NCBI GenBank assembly: GCA_944321165.1
Contig: CALUKE010000008.1
Location: forward strand, 52,431-116,430
Reading direction: 5' to 3'
DNA length: 64,000 nucleotides
From: an uncultured Odoribacter sp.
GTDB taxonomy: Bacteria > Bacteroidota > Bacteroidia > Bacteroidales > Marinifilaceae
The stretch's first letter is position 1, and each line of letters starts with the position of its first letter. Shown here piece after piece: positions 44,402 to 54,608 of the stretch. The notes under the pieces were generated by a model, which had not been told where the DNA came from, did no database searches, and saw only the letters and a list, made by a program, of their open reading frames with translations. The position numbers and the translations under genes are program-made.

Positions 44402-47011
44402 ATGAGACGAATTTTGTTTGGAGTAGGGATTATTTGTTGTTTAACTGGTTTTACCGTTTCGGATTCTTTTGATTTTGCGACACAGTTAGTCCGTAATTTT
44501 GAGATTTTGCAGCAGGCCCGGATGCAAGAGAAAATCTGGTTACATACCGATCGTACCTGTTTTCAGACGGGAGATACGGTTTGGATGCGGGCATTTTTGG
44601 TGGATGCTGCAACTCATTGTCCTTCTCTGTACAGTCGTTTCGTTTATGTTGATTTGGTTGATCGGCAGGACTCTGTTCGCAAGAAAGTAAAGCTTGCTTT
44701 GATCGATTCCGTTTTTTCCGGATATATGCCTTTGGCGGAAGATCTCCCGCAGGGTGATTATTTTTTGCGTGCTTATTCTTATTGGATGCAGAATGCCGGA
44801 GAAGAATATATTTACAAAAAGAAAATTCAGCTGATCAATCCCGCTGATTCGAAAATGTTGGCTGGAGTAACTTATCGTGAGGTGAAAGGGGAGAGATATG
44901 CTTTGATCCGTTTGTTCAATTCCAGAAAAGAACCTTATCAGAAAGTGTTGGTAGAGTATCGCTTGAGATATCCGGAAGGTGAAGGAAAAATATTCCAGAA
45001 AAGAACCGATGAAAACGGTGAATTGTGGATCAAACTGGAGGATCAAAGGAAACCTTTGGCAGTATGGGTTCGTTTTGCAAATGGTTTGCCTTATGCGTGC
45101 AGCCGATATGTGCATTTGCCGGTAGATACCATTGATTATGAGCTTGCCTTTTTCCCGGAGGGCGGGGATCTGATTACCGGACAGGAACAGGTTATTGCTT
45201 TCAAGGCTGTTGGTGAGGACGGGTTATCGGTGGATATAGACGGTTATTTATACAATGATACCGATAGTGTGGTTGATCTGGTAAAAAGTATTCATAAAGG
45301 AATGGGATGGTTGAATACGAAATTGGAAAGTGGACGGCGATATTACGTGCGGGTTAAATCTGCCCAGGGCCTGGAGAAAAAATTTTATTTGCCAGCAGAA
45401 AATACAGCGGGGATCTGTTTAAGTGTACATCAGTATGATTCAATGTTGGCTTATTCGGTGAAAACCGGTCCGCAGGCTTTGTTGCCGGACAGTTTATATT
45501 TACTGGCCCATGTACGGGGACAATTAATCGTATTAGCACCTTTGGAAGGCAAATGGATTGGTAAGATTCCGAAAGCGGATTTACCGGAAGGGATATTGCA
45601 TTTGTGTATATTGGATCGGAAGGGACGAATTTATAGTCAACGATTGTGTTTTATTCGTCGGGAGGATCGTCCGGCTCTTTATCTGCAGACGGATAAGAAG
45701 AGATATACGATCCGGGAGGCCGTGGAAGTGGAATTGTGTTTGCGTGGAACCTCTGCTCAGGAGGGGCGTTTTTCTTTGTCGGTGACGAATAATGAGACTG
45801 CTGTTCGTGATTCTTTGCAGGGGGATATTGTTTCGGAATTACTGTTGAACTCGGATTTGAAAGGATACATTGAAGATCCTGGATTTTATTTCCGTGAGCC
45901 GACCCGGGTGGTTGACCGATGTTTGGATTTGTTGCTGTTGACTCAGGGATGGACCCGTTTTGATGTCAGCAAGGTGGTGACCGGAGAATTTGAGGAGGTA
46001 AAGTATTATTTGGAACGGGGACAGGCGATCTCCGGTAAGGTAAAGAATTTTTGGGGGAAGGATGCTCAGCAAGCTCAGTTGATTCTATTGTCTACGAATA
46101 TGCTTTTTGATGTATTGCATGCCGACAGCAGCGGACGTTTTTTGATTGACGGCATAACATTCCCTGAAAATACGGGTTTTATTGTACAAGCCAGAAGCAG
46201 GAAGGGACGGAGAAGTGTTGAGGTGAACATTGATCAGGAAGAGTTTCTTGCACCAATATTACAGATTCCGTATGATCGTCAGCAAGCGAATGGAGAAGAT
46301 GAATTTTATAAAAAATATGGTCAGGATTATTATTATGATCATGGAGTAAAAGTATATGTTCTGGATGAAGCGGTGGTGCGTCGTTCTGTACCTAAAAAGC
46401 AATATTCGATTTATGATATATCTGCACGACATGCGTTAGATTCCGCACAACTGGCTGGGGCGATTACTCATGATCTGCGTATGGTATTGATGCAGATTCC
46501 GGGGGTTATTGTTACCGGGGAGACAATCACGTATCATGGTGAACCCTTGTATTTGGTGTTGAATAATTTTGAGGAAACTTTTGATCGCATCATGATGATG
46601 GAACCCCAGCGATTTTTGAGTATTAGTTTGCTGGACGACCAAATGGCTTATTTTTATTTTGGTGATAAGGCAAAAAACGGAGCGTTGGTATTTACGGAAA
46701 ATTATGATTATATGCCGGAACGTTCCAAGTCGTTAAGTGTATCGTCATTTATTCCTTTGGGGTATCAAAAGCCGGTGGAATTTTATGTCCCACCTTATGA
46801 TGTCGATTCTCTTCGGATAGCTTTGGCTGATACCATTGATTTGAGGCCAACCCTTTATTGGAATCCCAATATAAAATTGAAGTCTTCAGAACCGACCCGT
46901 GTTCGTTTTTTTATGGATGACGGCTGTGAATCCTGTACTTTTACTCTGGAAGGAGTGTTGAACGATGGTACGGTATGTCGGGAAGAAAAAAATATCCGCT
47001 TGCGGTTTTGA
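44402..47011 (+). CDS. Large secreted protein, macroglobulin-like (MG2) with plug-like C-terminal region
   Basis: 869 residues with a signal peptide (MRRILFGVGIICCLTGFTVS). The N-terminal domain reads KIWLHTDRTCFQTGDTVWM and YFLRAYSYWMQNAGEE, the pattern of the MG2-like domains found in Bacteroidetes proteins of this size. A second such pattern, LYLQTDKKRYTIREAVEVEL, lies near the middle. Toward the end, LDEAVVRR, then MVLMQIPGVIV and LVLNNFEETFDRI resemble the plug domain of TonB-dependent receptors, but no barrel follows. Function is unknown; an envelope or surface role is inferred. Confidence 0.65.
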   Translation: MRRILFGVGIICCLTGFTVSDSFDFATQLVRNFEILQQARMQEKIWLHTDRTCFQTGDTVWMRAFLVDAATHCPSLYSRFVYVDLVDRQDSVRKKVKLALIDSVFSGYMPLAEDLPQGDYFLRAYSYWMQNAGEEYIYKKKIQLINPADSKMLAGVTYREVKGERYALIRLFNSRKEPYQKVLVEYRLRYPEGEGKIFQKRTDENGELWIKLEDQRKPLAVWVRFANGLPYACSRYVHLPVDTIDYELAFFPEGGDLITGQEQVIAFKAVGEDGLSVDIDGYLYNDTDSVVDLVKSIHKGMGWLNTKLESGRRYYVRVKSAQGLEKKFYLPAENTAGICLSVHQYDSMLAYSVKTGPQALLPDSLYLLAHVRGQLIVLAPLEGKWIGKIPKADLPEGILHLCILDRKGRIYSQRLCFIRREDRPALYLQTDKKRYTIREAVEVELCLRGTSAQEGRFSLSVTNNETAVRDSLQGDIVSELLLNSDLKGYIEDPGFYFREPTRVVDRCLDLLLLTQGWTRFDVSKVVTGEFEEVKYYLERGQAISGKVKNFWGKDAQQAQLILLSTNMLFDVLHADSSGRFLIDGITFPENTGFIVQARSRKGRRSVEVNIDQEEFLAPILQIPYDRQQANGEDEFYKKYGQDYYYDHGVKVYVLDEAVVRRSVPKKQYSIYDISARHALDSAQLAGAITHDLRMVLMQIPGVIVTGETITYHGEPLYLVLNNFEETFDRIMMMEPQRFLSISLLDDQMAYFYFGDKAKNGALVFTENYDYMPERSKSLSVSSFIPLGYQKPVEFYVPPYDVDSLRIALADTIDLRPTLYWNPNIKLKSSEPTRVRFFMDDGCESCTFTLEGVLNDGTVCREEKNIRLRF

Positions 47012-47129
47012 AAAATTCGCAGGGGGGGTGATTTTGGATCGTTTTGTTTTTAATAAGAAAGTTCTGTTTTTATTATCATAATTCCGTGTATTGTTTTGTC
47101 GGATGCGATTTATGAAAAATGAATCGAAT

Positions 47130-47177
47130 AAATTTACCCAAGCATACATTTCTTCCTGTATACTTGGGTAAATTTTT
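47130..47177. terminator. Bidirectional terminator between convergent genes
   Basis: An 18-bp stem with one mismatch (AAATTTACCCAAG... arm 47130-47147; matching arm 47158-47175), 10-nt loop, T-run TTTTT to 47177 on the plus strand and A residues at the left side giving T on the other strand. It lies between the MG2-like gene and the M3 peptidase gene. Confidence 0.8.
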
Positions 47178-47190
47178 GTTCTGTTGTAGT

Positions 47191-49281
47191 TTATATTGAA
47201 TGATGTTTTTTTAGTCCGCTTCGCTCCAGCAGGGCATCAATGCTCGGTTCCTGACCGCGGAAACGTTTATACAGGACCATGGGATGTTCGGATCCACCCT
47301 TTTCCAGGATATTTTTTCGGAAGGAGGTCGCTGTTGCTGGATCGAAGATCCCTTTTTCTTTGAATACGGAGAAAGCGTCAGCATCCAATACTTCTGCCCA
47401 TTTGTAACTGTAATAGCCTGCTGCGTAGCCTCCGCCGAAAATATGGCCGAAACCGGTCGAGAAGCAGCTGTTGTCAACGGGCGGGAAGGTTTCTGTGGGG
47501 GCCATCGCCTGGGTTTCGAATGCTTGTATCGACCCCTCGTATGGAATGTTGATGGTGTGCCAAGCCATGTCTACCATGCCGAAACTCAATTGACGGTCGC
47601 TTTGATACCCGCTTTGGAAATTTGCAGCCTCTCGGATTTTATTTATGTATTCCTGTGGAATTTTTTCTCCGGTTTGATAATGTACGGCCCAGGTGTCTAA
47701 CCACTCTTTTTCCAGTGCCCAGTTTTCCATGATTTGGGAGGGTAATTCGACAAAATCCCGGTATACATTGGTTCCTCCTGTTGAGTTATAGGTGCATTGT
47801 GAAAGCATGCCGTGCAGGGCATGGCCGAATTCGTGCAGGAACGTAGTGACCTCGTCAAAAGTCAGCAATGAGGGTTTGCTGTCGGTTGGTTTCGTGAAAT
47901 TCATTACCAGAGAGACCAATGGACGAATATCTTGCTTGTTTTTTTTGTGTTGTCCACGGAATTCGGTCATCCAAGCTCCGCCGCTTTTGCTTTCACGCGG
48001 GAAGAAATCAATGTATAGGATCGCTAAGAATTGGTTTTCCGTGTCATAAACCTCAAATGTCCTGACATCTTCGTGATATTTGGGTATGTCGTTTACTTCT
48101 TTGAAATTCAGGCCATATAGTTTGTGTGCTAATCCGAAGACGCCTGTTTGTACATTTTCCAGTTGAAAATAAGGTTTTAGCATTTCGTCGTCGAGGGCAT
48201 ATTTTTCTTGTTTGAGTTTGTTGGAATAATAGGCCCAGTCCCAACGTTGCAATTCTCCTTTTAAGCCGTGCTGATGGGCAAATTCGGTCACCTCCTCTTT
48301 TTCTGCCAGTGCATAAGGATGCGAAGCTGTCAGCAGTTGTGTCAAAAAAGTATTTACGGTTGCGGTGTTTTGTGCCATTCGGTCGCTGAGTACATAGTCT
48401 GCATAAGTGTCATATCCGAGAAGCTGGGCTTTTTCCAATCGGAGTGCTGTCATTTTTCGGATGACCTCTTTGTTGTCGTACTCATTGTTCCGGTTCCCTC
48501 GGGAAGCGTATGCTCTGTACATTTTTTCACGTAATTCCCGCTTGTCTGCATATTTTAAAAATGGAATGTAACTCGGAGCATGTAAAGTAAATAACCAACC
48601 ATCCATTCCTTTTTCTTTGGCAGTTAGGGCTGCCATTTCCGTGACTCCTTCCGGCAGACCGGATAGATCGTTTTGATCGGTGACATGTAATATAAAACCA
48701 TTGGTCTCAGCCAAGGTGTTTTCTTCAAACTTTAGTCCAAGTTGAGACAATTCCATGGATATTTCCCGAAATCTTTTTTGGGCTTTCCCTTGCAAATTTG
48801 CTCCGCCTTTGAGAAAAGATTTCCAGGTATCTTCCAGAAGTGTGTTTTGTTCCGGAGTCAATTGAAGTTGTGATTTGTTTTCATATACTTTTTTAACCCG
48901 GGCAAAGAGATCCGGATTCATGTAGATGCTGTTGCTGTATTCTGTCAGTTGTGGAGAGATCTTTTGGGCGATTTGTTGCATCTCCTCGCTGGTGCATGCT
49001 GAATTCAGATTGAAAAAAATGGAGGAAATGGCATTCAGTTTTTCTCCGGCTTGATCGAGGGCTGCCATGGTATTCTCAAAGTCGGGCTGCTGCCTGGAGG
49101 TGGCAATTGCTGATATTTCTTTTTGCGCCTCCACGATAGCCTGTTTAAAGGCGGGTTCATAATGAGTCAGTTGAATTTGGTCGAATGGAGGCGTTTGATG
49201 CGGTGTCTCGAAAGCCGCCAATAACGGGTTCTTCTCAGGTGTATGCCGATGCGGGAGGACAGGTAAAATAAGTGTTGTCAT
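47191..49281 (-). CDS. dcp: M3-family metallopeptidase (peptidyl-dipeptidase Dcp-like)
   Basis: 696 residues. The zinc motif HEFGHALHG lies in FDEVTTFLHEFGHALHGMLS, with the downstream acidic ligand region ENWALEKEWL and the substrate-binding FGHIFGGGYAAGYYSYKWAEVLDADAF split by Gly-rich loops, all typical of Dcp/oligopeptidase A. These enzymes remove dipeptides from peptide C-termini. No signal peptide is visible, so a cytoplasmic peptidase is likely. It lies 38 bp after the ECF sigma gene on the same strand, so it may share its transcript and act on peptides imported by the neighbouring SusCD system (inference). Confidence 0.9.
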   Translation of the reverse strand: MTTLILPVLPHRHTPEKNPLLAAFETPHQTPPFDQIQLTHYEPAFKQAIVEAQKEISAIATSRQQPDFENTMAALDQAGEKLNAISSIFFNLNSACTSEEMQQIAQKISPQLTEYSNSIYMNPDLFARVKKVYENKSQLQLTPEQNTLLEDTWKSFLKGGANLQGKAQKRFREISMELSQLGLKFEENTLAETNGFILHVTDQNDLSGLPEGVTEMAALTAKEKGMDGWLFTLHAPSYIPFLKYADKRELREKMYRAYASRGNRNNEYDNKEVIRKMTALRLEKAQLLGYDTYADYVLSDRMAQNTATVNTFLTQLLTASHPYALAEKEEVTEFAHQHGLKGELQRWDWAYYSNKLKQEKYALDDEMLKPYFQLENVQTGVFGLAHKLYGLNFKEVNDIPKYHEDVRTFEVYDTENQFLAILYIDFFPRESKSGGAWMTEFRGQHKKNKQDIRPLVSLVMNFTKPTDSKPSLLTFDEVTTFLHEFGHALHGMLSQCTYNSTGGTNVYRDFVELPSQIMENWALEKEWLDTWAVHYQTGEKIPQEYINKIREAANFQSGYQSDRQLSFGMVDMAWHTINIPYEGSIQAFETQAMAPTETFPPVDNSCFSTGFGHIFGGGYAAGYYSYKWAEVLDADAFSVFKEKGIFDPATATSFRKNILEKGGSEHPMVLYKRFRGQEPSIDALLERSGLKKHHSI

Positions 49282-49319
49282 GACATTCCAGGTTTTACTT
49301 TATTGTTCGGGATATGATT

Positions 49320-49898
49320 TTATTGGGAATCGTTCATATAGATGCCGGCCTGTATGAACAGTATGAATAATTTCCCCATTCGTTTCCTCAATATTTCGAT
49401 CGCTTTCTTTTTTTGGTTTTTAACTGTGTCAATGGCGATTTCCAGCGCAGAAGCTATTTCTTCGTTTTTGCGGCCATCCATGTGGAGTAAGAATACTTCT
49501 TGACATCGAGGTGGCAATTCTTCAATCAATTGCCATAATACACGCAGTATTTCCTGTTGTATGATTTCTTCTTCGATGTTTTTTTCTTCTTGGGAGATTG
49601 TTTGGCAATATTGATCGTATTTCTGTTGTATGGAACGATGTTTTAAAACATTGATGCATCGATTACGGACAGATAAATATAGGAAATGGATGAGTTTCTC
49701 CAAAGAATGGAATTCTCCTCCACGTTCCCATAAAAGTATGAATATTTCCTGAACAGTATCTTCTGCACTTTCCCTGTCTTTTAGATATTTCATTGCATAA
49801 ACCACCAATGCCGCATAATATTGCCGGTAAAGGATATAAAATATTTTTCTATCCTTTTGCTGGATACCCTGTATGAGCTCTCTTTCTATTGACGACAT
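49320..49898 (-). CDS. ECF-type RNA polymerase sigma factor
   Basis: 192 residues. Region 2 (AALVVYAMKYLKDRESAEDTVQEIFILLWE) and region 4 (LPPRCQEVFLLHMDGRKNEEIASALEIAIDTVKNQKKKAIEILRKRM) are complete, as in Bacteroidetes ECF factors that control SusCD loci. The anti-sigma gene fecR is divergent, an arrangement different from the more common sigma-fecR-susC order on one strand. It has a strong housekeeping-type promoter (49928-49959). It most likely activates the susC operon to its right. Confidence 0.92.
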   Translation of the reverse strand: MSSIERELIQGIQQKDRKIFYILYRQYYAALVVYAMKYLKDRESAEDTVQEIFILLWERGGEFHSLEKLIHFLYLSVRNRCINVLKHRSIQQKYDQYCQTISQEEKNIEEEIIQQEILRVLWQLIEELPPRCQEVFLLHMDGRKNEEIASALEIAIDTVKNQKKKAIEILRKRMGKLFILFIQAGIYMNDSQ

Positions 49899-49927
49899 GG
49901 ATGTGTTTTATTTATTTCTCCGTAGTG

Positions 49928-49959
49928 CAAAGGTATATTATTTTGAAAGAAACTTCAAA
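49928..49959 (-). promoter_or_regulatory. Promoter of the ECF sigma gene
   Basis: On the minus strand, TTTG (49959-49956), 20-bp spacer, then TACCTTTG (49935-49928), both exact. Start codon 30 bp downstream. Confidence 0.82.
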
Positions 49960-50023
49960 GAGAAAAAACAGGCTTACATTTTTTGTAGATTTTTGCTGTT
50001 ATGCATAGCCCTTTTTTTTACTC

Positions 50024-50040
50024 TGGTTGTTATATAACCA
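50024..50040. promoter_or_regulatory. Imperfect 17-bp palindrome before fecR
   Basis: TGGTTGTTATATAACCA, with seven of eight base pairs matching or wobble, 18 bp before the fecR ATG. No TAnnTTTG box is found for fecR, so this gap may hold an ECF-dependent promoter and an operator. Confidence 0.4.
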
Positions 50041-50058
50041 AAATAAAAAAACAAAACT

Positions 50059-51198
50059 ATGTTGAATTTTGTGAAAAATGTAGTGTCTTTTTTTTCGGGT
50101 TTGATGACTTCGAGAGAGAAAAAAGATTTTGAATATTTTTTATCACAGTCGGATAAAGACAAAAGATCATTTGAAGAATTCCGGGCCAAGACATTTTCTG
50201 CGGAGGATTTTCTTCTTTGGAAAGATATTGATGTCAAGCAGGCATATCGATGTTTTGAAAATCGAACGAAGAAAAAACGTACCGTACGAATGACGGCGCC
50301 TTTCTCTGCGGCAGCAGCTGTCCTTGTCCTTGCCGTGGGAAGTCTGTTTTTATATTTGTCCCGTCAGCAAGTAGTCGTTCCGGCTGAACCGTCAAAAGAT
50401 GGAATTGTATTCGGCAGTTCTAAAGCAACCTTGAAGTTGGGTACGGGAGAAACAATTGATTTGTCTGAAACGGAGGGGGCGTTGGATGGTCAGTTTACCA
50501 CCAATGGAAAAGGAGTTTTGACTTATTACGAAGGGAAGCGAGCGGATACTCTTTACAATGAGTTGATAGTTCCTCTGGGAGGAGAGTATCGTTTGGCTCT
50601 TTCTGATGGTACCACCGTATATTTGAATTCAGGTACGATATTGCGTTATCCGGAAGCTTTCTCATCTCGGGAGCGTCGTTTGGAATTACTGGAAGGAGAA
50701 GCATTTTTTGCGGTTTCAAAGGATTCTTTGCGTCCGTTCTATGTAACAACCCAGGGTATGAACATAAGAGTGTATGGAACGGAATTTAATGTGAATACTT
50801 ATGATACTGAACATGTTTATACGACCCTAGTGAATGGTAAGGTAGGAATTTCGACGGAAACGGAAAGGGAGGAAGTGTTTTTGTATCCTTCCATGCAAGC
50901 GGATTTTGATAAGAAGGAGACTAAGATAATAAAAGTGTATGAAGTAGATCCGATACATTATGTTTCCTGGAAAGATGGTCGTTATGTATTTCGTAATGAA
51001 AGTCTGGAAAATATGTTGAAAACGCTGGGCGTGTGGTATAATTTTAAGGTAGAATTTGTTAATGAGGAGTTGAAAAACTTGCATTTTTCTGGAAATGTCA
51101 AACGATATGAAGACATTAACCGCATTATCGAAGCTGTAAGTTATTCTGTCGGTATAAATATAACGGTAAAAGGTAATTTATTAATAGTTAGTAATTAA
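50059..51198 (+). CDS. FecR-family anti-sigma factor
   Basis: 379 residues. An N-terminal cytoplasmic part (about 1-85), one membrane helix (AAAAVLVLAVGSLFLYL, about 92-108), a FecR domain (IVPLGGEYRLALSDGTTVYLNSGTILRYP... VYGTEFNVNTY) and a DUF4974-like C-terminal region (RNESLENMLKTLGVWYNFKVEF). It would hold the ECF sigma inactive until the SusC-like receptor signals through its STN domain. susC follows after 51 bp. Confidence 0.92.
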   Translation: MLNFVKNVVSFFSGLMTSREKKDFEYFLSQSDKDKRSFEEFRAKTFSAEDFLLWKDIDVKQAYRCFENRTKKKRTVRMTAPFSAAAAVLVLAVGSLFLYLSRQQVVVPAEPSKDGIVFGSSKATLKLGTGETIDLSETEGALDGQFTTNGKGVLTYYEGKRADTLYNELIVPLGGEYRLALSDGTTVYLNSGTILRYPEAFSSRERRLELLEGEAFFAVSKDSLRPFYVTTQGMNIRVYGTEFNVNTYDTEHVYTTLVNGKVGISTETEREEVFLYPSMQADFDKKETKIIKVYEVDPIHYVSWKDGRYVFRNESLENMLKTLGVWYNFKVEFVNEELKNLHFSGNVKRYEDINRIIEAVSYSVGINITVKGNLLIVSN

Positions 51199-51249
51199 AT
51201 ATTGTATTATGTGTTTAATGGTGATTTTTGAAAAACTAAAACAGACATT

Positions 51250-54200
51250 ATGAAAAAAAGTAAATTTTGTTTAAAACATCTGATTCCTCCTCGACAACTT
51301 GGATATGGAATGTTACGAGTGCTGATGGTAATTTGTTTCTTGGGATTCTTTAACGCGATGGCGGGACAGGGAAAACTGAATCAATTGAGAGTGTCTTTAA
51401 ATGTGAATAATATTCCTTTGATTGATTGTTTTAATGAGATTCAGAAACAAACCGGAATTGATTTCGTTTATAATGAAGAATTATGCAAACAATTTGGTGA
51501 AATTACTTTATCGGTAAGGAACGCATCGATCGAATCGGTATTGGATGCCATTTTTGCCGGAAAGGATTTGAAGTATCGTTTTGAAGATGGAATGATCGTG
51601 GTTTTAAAACGGGAACAGAAGACACTGCCTCAGGAGGGGAAGAGTGTCGTTATTTCCGGTTTGGTAAAGGATATGGATGGGAATGCCTTACCCGGAGTGA
51701 CAGTTGTTGTAAAAGGAACTTCTTTTGGAGTTGCAACGGATGAAAAGGGACACTATGCCTTGGAAATTCCAGATATGAGTAACATTGTACTGGTATTTTC
51801 ATTTGTAGGGATGGAAACGCAGGAGATTCCCTATAAGGGATTGAAGGAGATCAATGTAAACATGGTTGAGAAGATGAATGAAATGGAGGGGGTGGTTGTG
51901 ACCGGTATTTTCAATAAACCGAAAGAAAGTTTTACGGGAGCAGCGGTAAAAGTTACCAAAGAGGAATTGAAGATGGCTGGAAACAGAAATATTCTGCAAT
52001 CTTTGTCAAATATCGATCCTTCTTTTGTGTTGGTTGAAAATAATGTTGCGGGATCTGACCCTAATGCTTTGCCTGAGATTAGAATGCGAGGGGTTTCATC
52101 AATTCCGACAATGGATAATTTGCAGAGTTCAACGCGAGCAGAATTGTGTACACCTTTGTTTATTCTTGATGGATTTGAGATTTCATTGGAACAGATGATG
52201 GACCTGAATAATGATGAAATTGAGTCTATAACATTGCTTAAGGATGCTAGTTCTACCGCAATGTATGGTAGTCGAGGTGCTAATGGTGTTGTGGTAATAA
52301 AAAGTATTGAACCGCAAGCAGGGCGTTTAAAGGTTTCTTATTCTGGTAGTGTGAATTTTGAAATTCCTTCTCTGGCAAGTTATGATTTATTGAATGCTGC
52401 CGAAAAATTACAGTTGGAAAGAGATGCTGGATATTATGATGATGATGATTTGATATTGGATGCAAAATTGAAAGCACTTTATGCACAAAAATATTCTCGA
52501 GTTCTTGCAGGTGTAAATACAAATTGGTTACGAATCCCAGTACGTGTTGGGATCGGACAGAATCATTATATAAATGTGAATGGTGGTGATAAAAGTTTTC
52601 GTTATAGCATGGGAATTTCTTATGATGTGTTAAATGGTGCAATGAGAGGATCTGATCGTTCAACTTTGAATGGAACTTTACGTTTATCTTATTTGACTGA
52701 AAAATTTAGTTTTAATAATAATTTTACGTTGGGCTTAAACCATTCAAATCAGAGTAATTATGGAAATTTTAGTGAATATGTGCGAATGAATCCATATTAT
52801 GAACCCTATAATCAAGAAGGACAAATTGTAAAACAATTTGAATTGGAAAATACCAAAAAGTTCCCGAAATTGAACAATCCTTTGTGGGATGCTTCATTGA
52901 ACTCTTTTAACCGTTCAGAGTATACTTCATTTTCTAATAATTTTTCTGTTACGTATAATCCGTTTAAAACGGTGCAGGCAACGATGAATTTTTCTTACAT
53001 GAAACGTTTTGCGACAGATGAAGTATTTACTTCACCATCTGATTCTGAATTTTTTGGTATAACCGATATTTTGAAAAAAGGAAAACGCAGTTATTTTAAT
53101 TCTGAAGATGAAAGTTGGTCTGTAAATGTAACTGTAAATTATTTCAATACGTGGGGTAGACATATCTTGACAGCAGGAGTGAATTATGAGGCTCGTCAGA
53201 GTGATACAGAAAACCGGGGGATGAAAGTTCTCGGATTTGTTAACGAATCAATGAATGATATATCGAGTGCGGACTCTTATGATGGAGAGGTTCCGAGTTA
53301 TTCTGATAGCCGAAGTCGTACGATCGGTTTGGCTGGAACTGTCAATTATAGTTATGACAATCGTTATTTTGCGGATTTTTCTTATCGAATTGATGGTAGT
53401 TCTTCTTTTGGATCTAATTCCCGTTGGGCGCCTTTTTATTCAATGGGTTTAGGATGGAATATTAACCGGGAACACTTTATTTTGGATAATATAGATTGGT
53501 TAACTCTGTTTCGAATAAAATATTCTTATGGAGCTTCTGGATCGCAAAATTTCAGTCCTTCTCAATCTTTAGGAACTTACGATATTAATACTTCATTGAC
53601 GTATCATGGAGGAATTATTGCTACAATTACAGGTTTGGAAAATCCTGATTTGAAGTGGCAGACGACTTATCAACACAATATAGGTACCGATATTTCTTTA
53701 TTTGAAAACCGATTTTCTATAACAGCGAATTGGTATCGGAAATTGACAAAAAATTCGATTACGGATATGGCTTTGCCGTTGTCTAATGGTTTTGAAAAAT
53801 ATACGGGAAATCAGGGAGATATTTTAAATACGGGATTTGATTTGGATATTTCATATTATTTGATCAAAAATCAGGAAAAAAATGTTATGTGGAGTATACA
53901 AATTGGGACCTCTCATAATAAAAATACCTTATTACGTTTATCTGAAGCTGTAAAACAGAATATGGCGACCAATGCAAGTTCTTACGGATTATATTATGTT
54001 TATCAGGAAGGCGAAAGTGTTGATGCGATTTATGCGGTTCCGACTGTCGGCGTTGATCCTGCAACCGGAAAAATCCTTTATTTGTATAAAGATGGTACTC
54101 AAAGTTATAAATACGATGTAAATCAAAGAATTGTATGTGGGGATCGTATGCCTAAATTTGATGGACGTCTAAGTACCAGTTTCCAATGGAAGAGTTTGTC

Positions 54201-54597
54201 TGTATATGCCGGCTTTACTTTACGATTGGGAGGACAGAAATATAATGATACTTATGCTAATAAAGTAGAGAATGTAGACTTGAAGTATAATGTTGACAGA
54301 AGGGTTTATACTGATCGTTGGAAAAAACCAGGTGATAATTCTGCTTTTTATGGTTTAAATGAAAATGTAAGTTATTTGACAGATCGTTATATACAAGATG
54401 AAAATACATTTGCTTGTAACAATTTGAGTATTACTTACGGATTACCTTCAAAATTGATAAAACGTTGGGGATTTGATAGGTTTGAATTAAATGCAAGCAT
54501 TGGTAATTTATTTTATATATCAACCGTAAAACAGGAGCGTGGTACATCATATCCCTATGCAATCCAGCCCTCTTTCGGTTTATCTTGTTCATTTTAA
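51250..54597 (+). CDS. SusC/RagA-type TonB-linked outer-membrane protein with STN domain
   Basis: 1115 residues. After a long signal region (about 1-40) comes an STN domain (VSLNVNNIPLIDCFNEIQKQ... DLKYRFEDGMIVV, about 48-117), which contacts FecR in signalling receptors. Then a carboxypeptidase-like domain (ISGLVKDMDGNALPGVTVVV), a plug with the SusC motif (IESITLLKDASSTAMYGSRGANGVVVI) and a C-terminal beta barrel ending SFGLSCSF with terminal Phe. It imports a ligand delivered by the SusD partner and reports occupancy to the sigma/anti-sigma pair. Barrel-coding DNA is noticeably AT-rich. Confidence 0.95.
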   Translation: MKKSKFCLKHLIPPRQLGYGMLRVLMVICFLGFFNAMAGQGKLNQLRVSLNVNNIPLIDCFNEIQKQTGIDFVYNEELCKQFGEITLSVRNASIESVLDAIFAGKDLKYRFEDGMIVVLKREQKTLPQEGKSVVISGLVKDMDGNALPGVTVVVKGTSFGVATDEKGHYALEIPDMSNIVLVFSFVGMETQEIPYKGLKEINVNMVEKMNEMEGVVVTGIFNKPKESFTGAAVKVTKEELKMAGNRNILQSLSNIDPSFVLVENNVAGSDPNALPEIRMRGVSSIPTMDNLQSSTRAELCTPLFILDGFEISLEQMMDLNNDEIESITLLKDASSTAMYGSRGANGVVVIKSIEPQAGRLKVSYSGSVNFEIPSLASYDLLNAAEKLQLERDAGYYDDDDLILDAKLKALYAQKYSRVLAGVNTNWLRIPVRVGIGQNHYINVNGGDKSFRYSMGISYDVLNGAMRGSDRSTLNGTLRLSYLTEKFSFNNNFTLGLNHSNQSNYGNFSEYVRMNPYYEPYNQEGQIVKQFELENTKKFPKLNNPLWDASLNSFNRSEYTSFSNNFSVTYNPFKTVQATMNFSYMKRFATDEVFTSPSDSEFFGITDILKKGKRSYFNSEDESWSVNVTVNYFNTWGRHILTAGVNYEARQSDTENRGMKVLGFVNESMNDISSADSYDGEVPSYSDSRSRTIGLAGTVNYSYDNRYFADFSYRIDGSSSFGSNSRWAPFYSMGLGWNINREHFILDNIDWLTLFRIKYSYGASGSQNFSPSQSLGTYDINTSLTYHGGIIATITGLENPDLKWQTTYQHNIGTDISLFENRFSITANWYRKLTKNSITDMALPLSNGFEKYTGNQGDILNTGFDLDISYYLIKNQEKNVMWSIQIGTSHNKNTLLRLSEAVKQNMATNASSYGLYYVYQEGESVDAIYAVPTVGVDPATGKILYLYKDGTQSYKYDVNQRIVCGDRMPKFDGRLSTSFQWKSLSVYAGFTLRLGGQKYNDTYANKVENVDLKYNVDRRVYTDRWKKPGDNSAFYGLNENVSYLTDRYIQDENTFACNNLSITYGLPSKLIKRWGFDRFELNASIGNLFYISTVKQERGTSYPYAIQPSFGLSCSF

Positions 54598-54608
54598 AAA
54601 GAAAAGCT

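Noticed and set aside
47191..49281. Missing signal peptide of the M3 peptidase as a truncation
   Set aside because: An in-frame stop lies a few codons upstream of the ATG, and the family includes cytoplasmic members of this length; the domain is complete.
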